From the NCBI GenBank assembly GCA_965646445.1, contig CBFFZW010000005.1:35789-99788 (forward strand): a stretch of 64,000 nt of DNA, given 5' to 3'. The stretch is from UBA11524 sp965646445 (lineage in GTDB: Bacteria; Bacillota; Clostridia; Christensenellales; Aristaeellaceae). The notes under the pieces are model-generated. The model was not told where the DNA came from and searched no databases. It was given only the letters and a program-made list of their open reading frames with translations. This document shows positions 36,144-44,636 of this stretch, in pieces (within the stretch, counting starts at the first letter, position 1; the number at the start of each line of letters is the position of its first letter). A program made the position numbers and the translations under genes.

Positions 36144-37481
36144 ATGAAGAAAACAACCGCTCGTGTGCTGGCGCTGCTTATGGCGCTGCTGCTGTGCATG
36201 ACCGCTTCGGCTTTCGCTGAGGAAAAGACCTACGACCTGGGCGGCCGCGTGGTCACCATCGCCCATTGGTACGATCAGGCCCCCAAGGAGACCAGCCCCA
36301 CCTACCTGGAGGAAATGGCGCTGATTGAGCACATCAACGAGAAATACAACTGCAAGCTGCAGTTTGAGTCCACGGGGGACTGGCACTCCTACCTCTCCGT
36401 CATCAACGTGCAGGCCACCAGCGGCGAGAAGATTGCCGACGTGTTCTGGGCGCCCTTCCAGCAGCTGGTGCCCAAGTGGGTGGACAACGGCCTGGTGGCG
36501 CCCCTGGACGACTACTTTGATTTCGATGCCGAGGTTTGGAATCAGACCACCAACGACGAGTGGATGATGAACGGCAAGCACTACGGCATCACCAGCTGGG
36601 GCGACGCCCTGGGCCATGTGATTCTGTTCAACAAGCGCGTCTGCGCCGAGAACGGCATCACCGACGAGTACCTCTACGACCTGCAGCGCAACGGCGAATG
36701 GACGTGGGAGAAGCTGCGTGAGCTGGCCATCAAGTGTACCAAGGACACGGACAACGACGGCGCGGTGGACGTGTACGGCTTCGGCTCCTACGGCACCTGC
36801 CCCACCTGTCCCGAGGCGTTTGTGTACGCCAACGGCGCGTGTCCCGTGGTGGTGGATGAAAACTTCCACTACACCTATAACCTGGACGATCCCCGGGTCA
36901 TCGAGGCCATCCAGTTCTGCTATGATCTGTACTGGACCGACCAGGTCTGCTACATGGGCTCCAACGCCTGGGGCAGCTGGGAGGGCATGTGGCGCATGGG
37001 CAAAACGGCCTTCTACTCCGTGGCCTCCTGGAACATGATGGACTATTTTGAGGATCTGGAGGACGACGAGATCGGCATTCTGCTGATTCCCAAGGGCCCC
37101 TCCGCGGATGATTATGTCAACGCCCAGTCCCAGCCCAGCGGCATGTTCATGCAGCCCATGGTGGAGGACAAGGAGGCCATCGCCGCCATCATCATGGAGC
37201 TGAACGCCGAGTATGACTGGCGGATTCCCCATGACGTGACCAGCGGCTACGAAAACTACGTCTTTGACGATGAGTCCCTTGAAACGATCGCCATGATTGA
37301 GGGCCGCACCGTGACCATCATGGGCGAGGCGTCCACCTATTTCCGCGACAGCGTGCTGTGGAACGACTGGGGCATCAAGGACGGCATCAGCCCCCGTACC
37401 TTTGTGGAGACCATGAAGGCGTCCTGTCAGGCGTCCTTTGACGAACTGTGGCAGGTGAAGGAACAAAGCGGCGCGGAGTAA
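36144..37481 (+). CDS. Extracellular sugar-binding protein (family 1), paralogue of 17722
   Basis: A 445-residue secreted protein with signal peptide RVLALLMALLLCMTASAFA and no lipobox. It shares long blocks with the protein at 17722-19053: EKYNCKLQFESTGDWHSY, LFNKRVCAENGITDEYLYD, KDTDNDGAVDVYGFGSYG, and VFDDESLETIAMIEGR. The start at 36144 follows AAGGAGGAACCGCCGTC; an upstream in-frame ATG at 36105 lacks a site and a signal. The permeases at 33316 and 34223 are the nearest possible partners, though on the previous transcription unit. Confidence 0.88.
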   Translation: MKKTTARVLALLMALLLCMTASAFAEEKTYDLGGRVVTIAHWYDQAPKETSPTYLEEMALIEHINEKYNCKLQFESTGDWHSYLSVINVQATSGEKIADVFWAPFQQLVPKWVDNGLVAPLDDYFDFDAEVWNQTTNDEWMMNGKHYGITSWGDALGHVILFNKRVCAENGITDEYLYDLQRNGEWTWEKLRELAIKCTKDTDNDGAVDVYGFGSYGTCPTCPEAFVYANGACPVVVDENFHYTYNLDDPRVIEAIQFCYDLYWTDQVCYMGSNAWGSWEGMWRMGKTAFYSVASWNMMDYFEDLEDDEIGILLIPKGPSADDYVNAQSQPSGMFMQPMVEDKEAIAAIIMELNAEYDWRIPHDVTSGYENYVFDDESLETIAMIEGRTVTIMGEASTYFRDSVLWNDWGIKDGISPRTFVETMKASCQASFDELWQVKEQSGAE

Positions 37482-37542
37482 TGCGCCGCCCCCCGCGCGC
37501 CGGGCTGTCGATGATTCTCCGGCGCACGGGAGAAAGGCTCGC

Positions 37543-38433
37543 ATGATTCAGATTGTTCAGTCCCGCATCGGCGCGGGCTTTGAGAACAACGATACATTCC
37601 TCAACTATTTTCAGTACAGCGAGCATGGCGTCGATCTGGCGCTGATGGAATGCGGCTACGAGAACTGCGACCCCAACCATTACTGGATGGGCCGCAAGGG
37701 CTTCCACATCGTCCATGTGATCTTTTCCGGCAAGGGTGTGCTGGAGGTCAACGGGCAGAGGTATGCCCTCCAGGCCGGGGACGGCTTCTACATCGCGCCG
37801 GATCAGGAGGTCAAATACACAGCCGACGAGCATGATCCCTGGGAGTATCGCTGGCTTGGCTTCATGGGCACCCGGGCGGTGATCGCCCTCAACTTGACCA
37901 GCCTGCCGGAAACGAGCGTTTTCCATGTGGACGATCTCCCGGGGCTGAACGACCTGCTGGGCAAGGTCTATGAGCAGGCCTCGCGGATGACGGAGCAGGG
38001 CGAATTGATGGCGCTGGGCTATCTGCATTTTTTCCTGGCCAGGCTGGTGGATGATTACGGCAAAAAGGAGCGGGCGACCAACGTCTCCTCGGAGCTGGTG
38101 AATCTGGCCACGGCGATGATCCGGGAAAACTATGCCCATGACTTCGGCGTGCAGGAGATCTGCCGGGGGCTGAACATCACCCGCAGCTATCTGTACAAGC
38201 TGTTCATGCGGTACTACAAAATCTCTCCCTCGGATTACCTGCTGAAGTTCCGCCTGGAAAAGGCGCGGGCGATTCTGGCCAGCCAGAGCTGTCCCATCAA
38301 CACCGTGGCGGAGCGGACAGGCTTTTCCAGTCACGCCTATTTCACCAAGCGCTTCCGCATGGCCTATGGCATCACCCCCAGGGAATACGCGCAGAGCTTC
38401 CAGCGGTCGCTGGAGAAGGAGACAGGCAAATGA
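37543..38433 (+). CDS. AraC family transcriptional regulator with cupin sensor
   Basis: A 296-residue protein. The N-terminal AraC-binding cupin region (about residues 45-100, FHIVHVIFSGKGVLEVNGQRYALQ) is followed by two C-terminal helix-turn-helix motifs (DFGVQEICRGLNITRSYLYKLFMRYY and INTVAERTGFSSHAYFTKRFRMAYGITPREYAQ). Being inside the operon, between a binding protein and a GH28-like gene, suggests autoregulation of this unit. It overlaps the next gene by four bases. Confidence 0.92.
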   Translation: MIQIVQSRIGAGFENNDTFLNYFQYSEHGVDLALMECGYENCDPNHYWMGRKGFHIVHVIFSGKGVLEVNGQRYALQAGDGFYIAPDQEVKYTADEHDPWEYRWLGFMGTRAVIALNLTSLPETSVFHVDDLPGLNDLLGKVYEQASRMTEQGELMALGYLHFFLARLVDDYGKKERATNVSSELVNLATAMIRENYAHDFGVQEICRGLNITRSYLYKLFMRYYKISPSDYLLKFRLEKARAILASQSCPINTVAERTGFSSHAYFTKRFRMAYGITPREYAQSFQRSLEKETGK

Positions 38434-39878
38434 AAAAATGGCTGATGCTGCTGTGGCTTTTGCTGATTCCCCTGGGGACGGCCTCGGCGGAGGTGCTGGC
38501 CTATCCCGTGCCGGAGGGTACGCCAACGGAGCAGGCAATGTTCCGGGTAACGGCGGACGGCCAGGAGGTCGGCGTCTATTCGGACTACAACATGGAGTTC
38601 TACGAGGTCAGCTTCGCCTACTTCCACTTCACCCCCGATACGGCGGTGGAGGTGAAGGTCAGGCCGGATTTCCCCTTCCAGGAGGTGGAGGTGCTTCCGA
38701 AGAAGCCGGAGCGCGCCGTCACCGTGGAAGACGGGGAGATCACCCTGACCCTGACCGAGCCGGGGGAGAAATTGTCCTTCGTCTTTGACGGCGATTATCA
38801 GGCCTATGCCCTGCACCTGTTCACCAGCCCCATCGACACGGAGCTGGAAAAGAAGAAGGACGGCTTCGGTGTGCGCTACTTCGGCCCCGGTTATCATGAT
38901 CTGAGCGACCAGGAGGTTGCGCTGGGCACGGGCATGACGCTGATTGTCGCGCCCGGCGCGGTGCTGAACGCGCCCGTGGTGGTGTACAACGCCAGCAACG
39001 TCATCATCGAGGGCGGCGGCGTCATCATGATGGACAAGAAAAGCGCCGTCAACCCGGAGTACGGCAACATCGTCATCACGCTGAACCATGCGAAAAATGT
39101 CATCGTCCGGGATGTGATTGCCTGTTCCCACCGGCCGCAGAACTGGACGACCCATGTGTACTTCTCCTCCGATGTGACCATTGACAACTATAAGGTGTTC
39201 TCGCCTCAGTATGCCAGCACCGACGCCATCGACATCACCAACAGCCAGCGGGTTACAGTAACCAATTCCTTCCTGCGCTCCTGTGACGACTGCGTGACCA
39301 TCAAGGGCCTGGCCAACGCCTCGCTGCCCAAGGACGCGCCGCCCAACGAGGACATCCACGTTTCCGCCACCCAGCTGTGGAACGACTGCAACAACGCCAT
39401 GGTGATCGGCGAGGAAAGCATGGCGGCGTACTACGACAACATCACCTTCCGCGACATCGACGTGCTCTATTCCTACGACGACCGCGACAACCATGAGCGG
39501 CTGGACGAGCGGGCGGTGATGTCCATTGTGACGCTGCATGGCACCGACATCCGCAACATCCTCTGGGAGGACATCCGGGTGAACAACTGCCAGCGGCTGG
39601 TGTGCTTCAACTTCAAGGACAGCTTCTGGTTCGGCACCATTCAGGGCAATCAGACGTTTCCCGGCGGGGCGGAGAACATCACCCTGCGCAACATCACCTG
39701 CGAAAGCAGCGGCAAGTCCGCCATCGCCAACGAAATCCTGATCCACGGCTGGGCCGAGGACAAGCTGTTCAGGGACATCACCTTTGACAATGTGGTGGTG
39801 GACGGCGTGAAGCTGACATCCATGCTCAACCCCTATTTCAAGGTCAACGACTATATCCGCGATATCCGGTTCCAATGA
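38430..39878 (+). CDS. Secreted GH28-like parallel beta-helix hydrolase
   Basis: A 482-residue protein with signal peptide MKKWLMLLWLLLIPLGTASA. An N-terminal beta domain (about 25-140) is followed by a right-handed parallel beta-helix. Motifs aligning with polygalacturonases are STDAIDITNSQRVTVTNSFLRSCDDCVTIKG, that is the first catalytic Asp (x-T-D) and the Asp pair (DD). The third GH28 motif, GHG, is replaced by NNAMVIGEES, which has no His. The enzyme may therefore not cut plain polygalacturonan; a rhamnogalacturonan or other uronic-acid specificity, or another beta-helix family, is possible. The start overlaps the AraC stop (ATGA). Confidence 0.75.
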   Translation: MKKWLMLLWLLLIPLGTASAEVLAYPVPEGTPTEQAMFRVTADGQEVGVYSDYNMEFYEVSFAYFHFTPDTAVEVKVRPDFPFQEVEVLPKKPERAVTVEDGEITLTLTEPGEKLSFVFDGDYQAYALHLFTSPIDTELEKKKDGFGVRYFGPGYHDLSDQEVALGTGMTLIVAPGAVLNAPVVVYNASNVIIEGGGVIMMDKKSAVNPEYGNIVITLNHAKNVIVRDVIACSHRPQNWTTHVYFSSDVTIDNYKVFSPQYASTDAIDITNSQRVTVTNSFLRSCDDCVTIKGLANASLPKDAPPNEDIHVSATQLWNDCNNAMVIGEESMAAYYDNITFRDIDVLYSYDDRDNHERLDERAVMSIVTLHGTDIRNILWEDIRVNNCQRLVCFNFKDSFWFGTIQGNQTFPGGAENITLRNITCESSGKSAIANEILIHGWAEDKLFRDITFDNVVVDGVKLTSMLNPYFKVNDYIRDIRFQ

Positions 39879-39912
39879 TGATAGTGCTCAGGCACAAGAG
39901 AGAGGCAATTTT

Positions 39913-41976
39913 ATGATAAAGGATACCTGTCGGCTGGGCCAGATCACCGTCATGTTCGGTGAGAAAGAGGCGCGTCCGTCCCTGACCATTGTCCCGGCTG
40001 ATATGGAAGGCCAGGTCATCCCGGAAAAGGCCGCGAGCATGTCCGCCATGGCCCAGCTCCATGTCCGCGGCGACGGCCATGAAACACCTTATTCCAAGGG
40101 CCTGACCATGCTGGGCTCCAAGACGGCGGCCTCCATGCGGCTGACGGAGCGCCGGCAGAAGGGCGACGCGGTGCGCACGGTGCTGACCGGCGACCACGGC
40201 CTGCGCTATACCCAGACGCTGACGGCCTGCGGCCGCTGCCTGACGGTGGAGGCGGCGTTGGAAAACACGGGCGACGCGCCGGTGGTGATCGACCACGCGG
40301 CCACCTTCTGCCTGGCGGGCATGACGCCCTTTGAGGCCGGATTCGCCCCGGACTGCATGACCCTGCACCGCTTTTCCTCCTTCTGGTCCTGCGAGGGTAG
40401 GCTGCAAAGCCAGACTGTCGAGGAACTGAACATGGAAACCTCCTGGTCCAGATGGGCGACCAAGAGCGTGCGCATCGGCCAGGCGGGCACCATGCCGGTG
40501 CGCGGCTGGTTCCCGCTGATGGCGCTGGAGGATACCCGGCGGGGCGTGACCTGGGCCGCCGAGGTGGCCTGGGCCGGCTCATGGAACATGGAATTGTTCC
40601 GGCAGAAGGAAGACCTGGTGCTCACGGGCGGTCTGGCAAGCTTTGAGGACGGTCACTTCCGCAAGACCCTGGCCCCCGGGGAGCGGCTTCAGCTGCCCAA
40701 GGCGGCCCTCACCGTGGTGCGGGGCGGTCTGGACGAAGCCTGCGAGGCGCTGCTGGACGCGCACAAGGCTGCGCTGCGCCTGACGGGGGAGGCGGAGAAG
40801 ACCCTCAATCCAATGTACAACGAGTACTGTGACACCTGGGGCAAGCCCACGGCGCAGACCGTGCGCGACGAGCTGCGGGCGGTCAGGGGGCTGGGGCTGA
40901 GCTACTTTGTCATCGACGCGGGCTGGTACGGCCAGGTGGCGGAATGGGGCCAGTGCACCGGCGACTGGGATGTGCGCAGGACGGCGTTCCCGGAGGGGCT
41001 GAAGCCCATCACCGATGAGATCCGCGCGGCGGGCATGATTCCCGGCCTGTGGTTTGAGGCGGAGGTGGCCTCCGACCAGAGCCAGGTGTTCAGGGATCAG
41101 CCGGAGATGTTCGTCACCGACGGCGGCAAGCCCATCGTCGAGACGGATCGGGCCTTCCTGAACCTGACCCGGGAGGATGCCCACCGGCATCTGCGGGAGC
41201 GGGTCATCGACCGCCTGCGGGAGGATGGCTTTGGCTACATCAAGGTGGATTACAACAATACCTACGGCCTGGGCTTCGACGGCTTTGAGTCCATGGGCGA
41301 GGCGCAGCGCAACGGCGTGCTGGGCACCTACCGCTTCTTTGAGGAAATGCGCCGTCAGCTGCCCGATCTGGTGATTGAGAACTGCTCCTCCGGTGGACAC
41401 CGCCTGGAGCTGAGCATGATGTCCCGGTGCGACATGGCGTCCTTCTCCGACGCCCACGAGTGCCCGGAGATTCCGCTGGTTGCCGCTGACCTGACCCGGC
41501 TGATCCTGCCCCGGCAGAGTCAAATTTGGTCGGTGGTGCGCAGGGACGACAGCCTCCGCCGCATCATCTGGTCTCTGAGCGCGACGCTGCTGGGCAGAAT
41601 GTGTCTTTCCGGCCCGCTGCACCTGCTTGGTGAGGATCAAATGCAGGCCATCCGCGACGGCGTGGCGTTCTACCGCAAGGCCGCGCCCATCATCGCGGAG
41701 GGCTCCACCAGGATCTACCGGCAGGACATCACCGCCTATGACCATGCGCACGGCTGGCAGGCGACGGTTCGCCGCGGGGAAGCGGGGCTGCTGGTGACGG
41801 CCCACGCCTTCGAGCATAACGGCGGCGCGTACACCCTGCCCTGCGATGTCAGCGGCTGGAGCATCGACGACGTATACGCGGCTGAGGGCTGCGGCGCCGC
41901 CATCGAAAACGGCCGTCTGGTCTTCCGTGTCAACGGCGATTACTGCGGCATGGGCGTGCTGCTCACCCGGCGGTAA
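39913..41976 (+). CDS. GH36 alpha-galactosidase
   Basis: A 687-residue cytoplasmic enzyme. An N-terminal beta-supersandwich (about 1-290) precedes a barrel starting NPMYNEYCDTWGKPT. Signature blocks are LSYFVIDAGWYGQ, MIPGLWFEAEVAS, the nucleophile motif GYIKVDYNNTYG (Asp446), ENCSSGGHRLELSMMSRCDMASFSDAHE (acid/base candidate Asp513), and a C-terminal beta domain. Characterised GH36 bacterial enzymes remove alpha-1,6-galactose from raffinose-type sugars or galactomannan. The acid/base context SFSDAHE differs a little from the common TSDN, so the substrate may differ. Lies 34 bp after the GH28-like gene. Confidence 0.88.
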   Translation: MIKDTCRLGQITVMFGEKEARPSLTIVPADMEGQVIPEKAASMSAMAQLHVRGDGHETPYSKGLTMLGSKTAASMRLTERRQKGDAVRTVLTGDHGLRYTQTLTACGRCLTVEAALENTGDAPVVIDHAATFCLAGMTPFEAGFAPDCMTLHRFSSFWSCEGRLQSQTVEELNMETSWSRWATKSVRIGQAGTMPVRGWFPLMALEDTRRGVTWAAEVAWAGSWNMELFRQKEDLVLTGGLASFEDGHFRKTLAPGERLQLPKAALTVVRGGLDEACEALLDAHKAALRLTGEAEKTLNPMYNEYCDTWGKPTAQTVRDELRAVRGLGLSYFVIDAGWYGQVAEWGQCTGDWDVRRTAFPEGLKPITDEIRAAGMIPGLWFEAEVASDQSQVFRDQPEMFVTDGGKPIVETDRAFLNLTREDAHRHLRERVIDRLREDGFGYIKVDYNNTYGLGFDGFESMGEAQRNGVLGTYRFFEEMRRQLPDLVIENCSSGGHRLELSMMSRCDMASFSDAHECPEIPLVAADLTRLILPRQSQIWSVVRRDDSLRRIIWSLSATLLGRMCLSGPLHLLGEDQMQAIRDGVAFYRKAAPIIAEGSTRIYRQDITAYDHAHGWQATVRRGEAGLLVTAHAFEHNGGAYTLPCDVSGWSIDDVYAAEGCGAAIENGRLVFRVNGDYCGMGVLLTRR

Positions 41977-42029
41977 GCCCCCATCACGTTGGTCCCAATA
42001 AATCTTCATCATAGAAGGAGGAACCCATC

Positions 42030-42824
42030 ATGAAAAAGGTATCCCTGTTCCTGGCTTTGGTTCTGGCCCTGTCCATGGCGCTGACCTGTGCCGTCGCGGA
42101 GGACGCGACCCCCGCCCTGATGGCCTACTACACCTTTGACGACGCGGAGAACCTGGGCGCCGACGCCTCCGGCAACGGCAACGACCTGGTGACCGCCATC
42201 AATCCCGACGGTATTTCCGCCACCGAAGGCTATGCGGGCGGCGCTGTGTACTTTGGCGGCGCGTCCGGCCTGATGGTCAAGGACGAAGAGAACAACGATA
42301 TGATCGACACCTACACCGGCAAGGGCCTCACCATTTCCCTCTGGTGCAAGGTGGACATGGAGAATTCCGACGACAGCGGCTGGGGACACCGCGTCATCGG
42401 CCACGGCGTCCAGGGCGCCACGGAAGGCTTCGCCATGCTGGTCAACAAGTTTACGGCTGAGGACGGCGCCGTCGGCATCAACGCCTATGGCTCGGTGGGC
42501 GGCAGCGCCTGGGCTGACGGCTGGGTGCAGAGCGTGGAAGGCGATCCGGCTGACTGGCATCACTATGTGATGGTTTACGATCCCGACGCCGAGCTGGTGA
42601 CGATCTTTGTGGACGGCGTGAAGACCTGCGAGGCCTATGCCGACGCCGAGGAAGTCATCTCCAGCCCCTTCACCTTCTGCGTGGGCGGCAACTGGGCCCG
42701 CTGGGATTGGTTCAACGGCGGCAACTTCGAGGAGACGGACGAGGGCTTCATCGGTTCTGTGGACGAGGTGAAGATCTTCGCCGGCGCTTTGTACGATCTG
42801 GACGCCATCGCCGCGGCGAAGTAA
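42030..42824 (+). CDS. Secreted LamG-like lectin domain protein (paralogue of 19088)
   Basis: A 264-residue protein with signal peptide MKKVSLFLALVLALSMALTC, then a single LamG_3 jelly-roll: LMAYYTFDDAENLGADASGNGNDL, GLTISLWCKVDMENSDDSGW, and FIGSVDEVKIFAGALYDLDAI. No catalytic residues or wall anchor are seen. AAGGAGGAACCCATC precedes the start. It is the last gene of the 35355 operon and is followed by a hairpin terminator. Confidence 0.85.
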   Translation: MKKVSLFLALVLALSMALTCAVAEDATPALMAYYTFDDAENLGADASGNGNDLVTAINPDGISATEGYAGGAVYFGGASGLMVKDEENNDMIDTYTGKGLTISLWCKVDMENSDDSGWGHRVIGHGVQGATEGFAMLVNKFTAEDGAVGINAYGSVGGSAWADGWVQSVEGDPADWHHYVMVYDPDAELVTIFVDGVKTCEAYADAEEVISSPFTFCVGGNWARWDWFNGGNFEETDEGFIGSVDEVKIFAGALYDLDAIAAAK

Positions 42825-42839
42825 GCCGCAAAGCACAGC

Positions 42840-42874
42840 GCGGGGAGGAGCAGTCTGCCTGTTCCTCCCCGTAT
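42840..42874 (+). terminator. Hairpin terminator, first copy of a 35-bp direct repeat
   Basis: CGGGGAGGA (42841-42849) pairs with TCCTCCCCG (42863-42871). The 35 bases 42840-42874 are repeated identically at 43101-43135 on the other side of a repeat element. This copy lacks a T-run (followed by CGTGTC), as if the run had been displaced. Confidence 0.75.
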
Positions 42875-42876
42875 CG

Positions 42877-43096
42877 TGTCGACAAAGTGGCTCACGCCAC
42901 TTTGCCGAGGGGGCTTCGCCCCGTTTTCTTGCACGCCCTCACTGGTCGAACAGCAAGCTGTTCTCCCGGTCGTTCGGTCGTGTAAGGAAGCTTTTTCTGA
43001 CGAAAAAGCGCGGAAATCGCCGCACATGTCGCCGATTTCCGATCTGCAGTCTGCCGACGGCAAGCCGGTTGAACCGTGCTTAGCCATCTTTTGACA
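42877..43096. repeat. MITE-like inverted-repeat element, copy 1
   Basis: About 220 bp bounded by TGTC (42877) and TTTTGACA (ending 43096). It contains an internal hairpin (AAGTGGC / GCCACTT near 42884-42904) and a core shared with the reversed copy at 57559-57762. The shared stretches include GTGTAAGGAAGCTTTTTCT, ATCGCCGCACATGTCGCCGA and GCAGTCTGCCGAC. Open frames inside it (for example 42876-43094 plus) also appear in the other copy, but have no ribosome binding site and look incidental. No transposase is present, so it would move, if at all, in trans. Confidence 0.7.
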
Positions 43097-43100
43097 AACT

Positions 43101-43135
43101 GCGGGGAGGAGCAGTCTGCCTGTTCCTCCCCGTAT
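43101..43135 (+). terminator. Hairpin terminator, second copy of the 35-bp direct repeat
   Basis: This is identical to 42840-42874 and is followed by TTTTAT, so this copy keeps the T-run of a working terminator. The natural terminator of the lectin gene was probably here and was duplicated when the 42877-43096 element arrived. Confidence 0.75.
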
Positions 43136-43192
43136 TTTATCGGGCGATCATGATACGGTATGGCGTATACCAACGGATAAGGAGCGAGAACG

Positions 43193-44629
43193 ATGGAGCA
43201 AATCATCATTCCCCCGGCAGTGACCGGCCTGAGCAAGGCGGCAGACCCGGAGGGACATCGGCGGCAGGGCGAGGAACCGCATCGCGCCGCCAAGGAGGGT
43301 GTGCGGCTGTCCTCTGACTGGCGGCTGTTTGCCGATGGTCAGGAGGTTCCGGTCTATGCCGCGCCTGTGACGCGGGGCGGCCCCCATTCCTTCGCGCAGA
43401 TCAGCGCGGAAGCGGGCAGACCTGTGGCATGGCGGGCGGTACGCTGCGGCGGCGCGGAGACGGTGGAGCTCCTGCCTGCCAGCTATGGCCTGCATGCTGA
43501 GATCACCGGGGACGGCATCGTCTTCACCACGGCGCGGCACGGCCACGTCACGCTGCTGGCGGACGGCGACATCCAGCAGCCCCTGACGATTTCCGTGGGC
43601 CCGGTGCGTCAGACGCTTCGCCCGGAGGATGTCCAGGGCCTGTACTTCGGCCCCGGCATTCACGACATCGACACCTTCGACTTTGCCGACGGCGACACGA
43701 TCTATCTCGCTCCCGGCGCGGTGGTGCGGGCCATGCCCCACCCGGAGGACGAAGAGCCTGTCAATCAGAAGGACTGGGCGGGGATGAAGAACTTCCGCAC
43801 CTGTCTGGCGGCCGACCGGGTGCGCCATGTCCGGCTGATGGGGCAGGGCATCCTGGACTTCTCCCTGCTGGACTGGCACGAGCGCAACCCGCTGATCTTC
43901 CATGGCTGCGAGGATGTGCTGGTTCAGGACGTTACCTTCGTCAACGTTCCTGCCTGGACGCTCCATCTCCATCAGTGCGACCATGCCGAGGTGAACAACA
44001 TCAAGATGTTCGGCTACAGGGAAAATTCTGACGGCGTGGACATTGTGTCCAGCCAGAATGTGCATGTCCACGACAGCTTCAGCCGCACGGGCGACGACGC
44101 CTTTGTGGTCAAGGCCATGGTGCAGCCCCCTGTGTGCGGCGGCAAGAACATCCTGGTGGAGCGCTGCGTTGTGTGGAACGACAAGGTGCGCTGCTTCGGT
44201 ATCGCCGCGGAATCGGTCAACGACATCAGCGACGTGACCTTCCGGGACTGCGATGTGATCCGCTCCTACGCCGACTGGACGCTGGAACTGGGCGCGCTGG
44301 TGGTCTACATTTCGGACAAGGCCCTCGTCAGCAACATCCTCTTCGACGACATCCGCATCGACCATGAGGTTCATCTGGCCACCCATGTGATGGTGACGCG
44401 GGATTTCTGGTCCAAGGACGACAAGGCGGGCAACATCCGCAACGTGACCTTCCGCAACCTTCAGGTCAGGCCGGAGGTGGGCTGCCGCGTGGCGGGCTAT
44501 GGCCCGGAGAACACGGTGGAAGGCGTACACTACGAGCACTACACGCTGGCGGGCCGGACGGCGACTTCGCTGGAGGCGGCGAAGATCGAGGTATGCGACT
44601 ATGCCAGCGACGTGACCATCAGGGAGTGA
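43193..44629 (+). CDS. Cytoplasmic GH28-like parallel beta-helix hydrolase
   Basis: A 478-residue protein with no signal peptide. An N-terminal beta domain (about 1-150) is followed by a beta-helix. The catalytic-type block is ENSDGVDIVSSQNVHVHDSFSRTGDDAFVVKA, giving the N-x-D and D-D motifs of GH28. The His motif is again replaced, by CFGIAAES. Intracellular location suggests action on imported oligosaccharides. AAGGAGCGAGAACG precedes the start at 43193. The GH43 gene follows after seven bases, so the two are co-transcribed. Confidence 0.75.
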   Translation: MEQIIIPPAVTGLSKAADPEGHRRQGEEPHRAAKEGVRLSSDWRLFADGQEVPVYAAPVTRGGPHSFAQISAEAGRPVAWRAVRCGGAETVELLPASYGLHAEITGDGIVFTTARHGHVTLLADGDIQQPLTISVGPVRQTLRPEDVQGLYFGPGIHDIDTFDFADGDTIYLAPGAVVRAMPHPEDEEPVNQKDWAGMKNFRTCLAADRVRHVRLMGQGILDFSLLDWHERNPLIFHGCEDVLVQDVTFVNVPAWTLHLHQCDHAEVNNIKMFGYRENSDGVDIVSSQNVHVHDSFSRTGDDAFVVKAMVQPPVCGGKNILVERCVVWNDKVRCFGIAAESVNDISDVTFRDCDVIRSYADWTLELGALVVYISDKALVSNILFDDIRIDHEVHLATHVMVTRDFWSKDDKAGNIRNVTFRNLQVRPEVGCRVAGYGPENTVEGVHYEHYTLAGRTATSLEAAKIEVCDYASDVTIRE

Positions 44630-44636
44630 AGCGGCG

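Noticed and set aside
42876..43094. Small open frame inside repeat copy 1, with a counterpart in copy 2
   Set aside because: The shared peptide simply reflects the shared DNA. There is no ribosome binding site, the frame is disrupted differently at both ends in the two copies, and the hairpins explain the conservation better.
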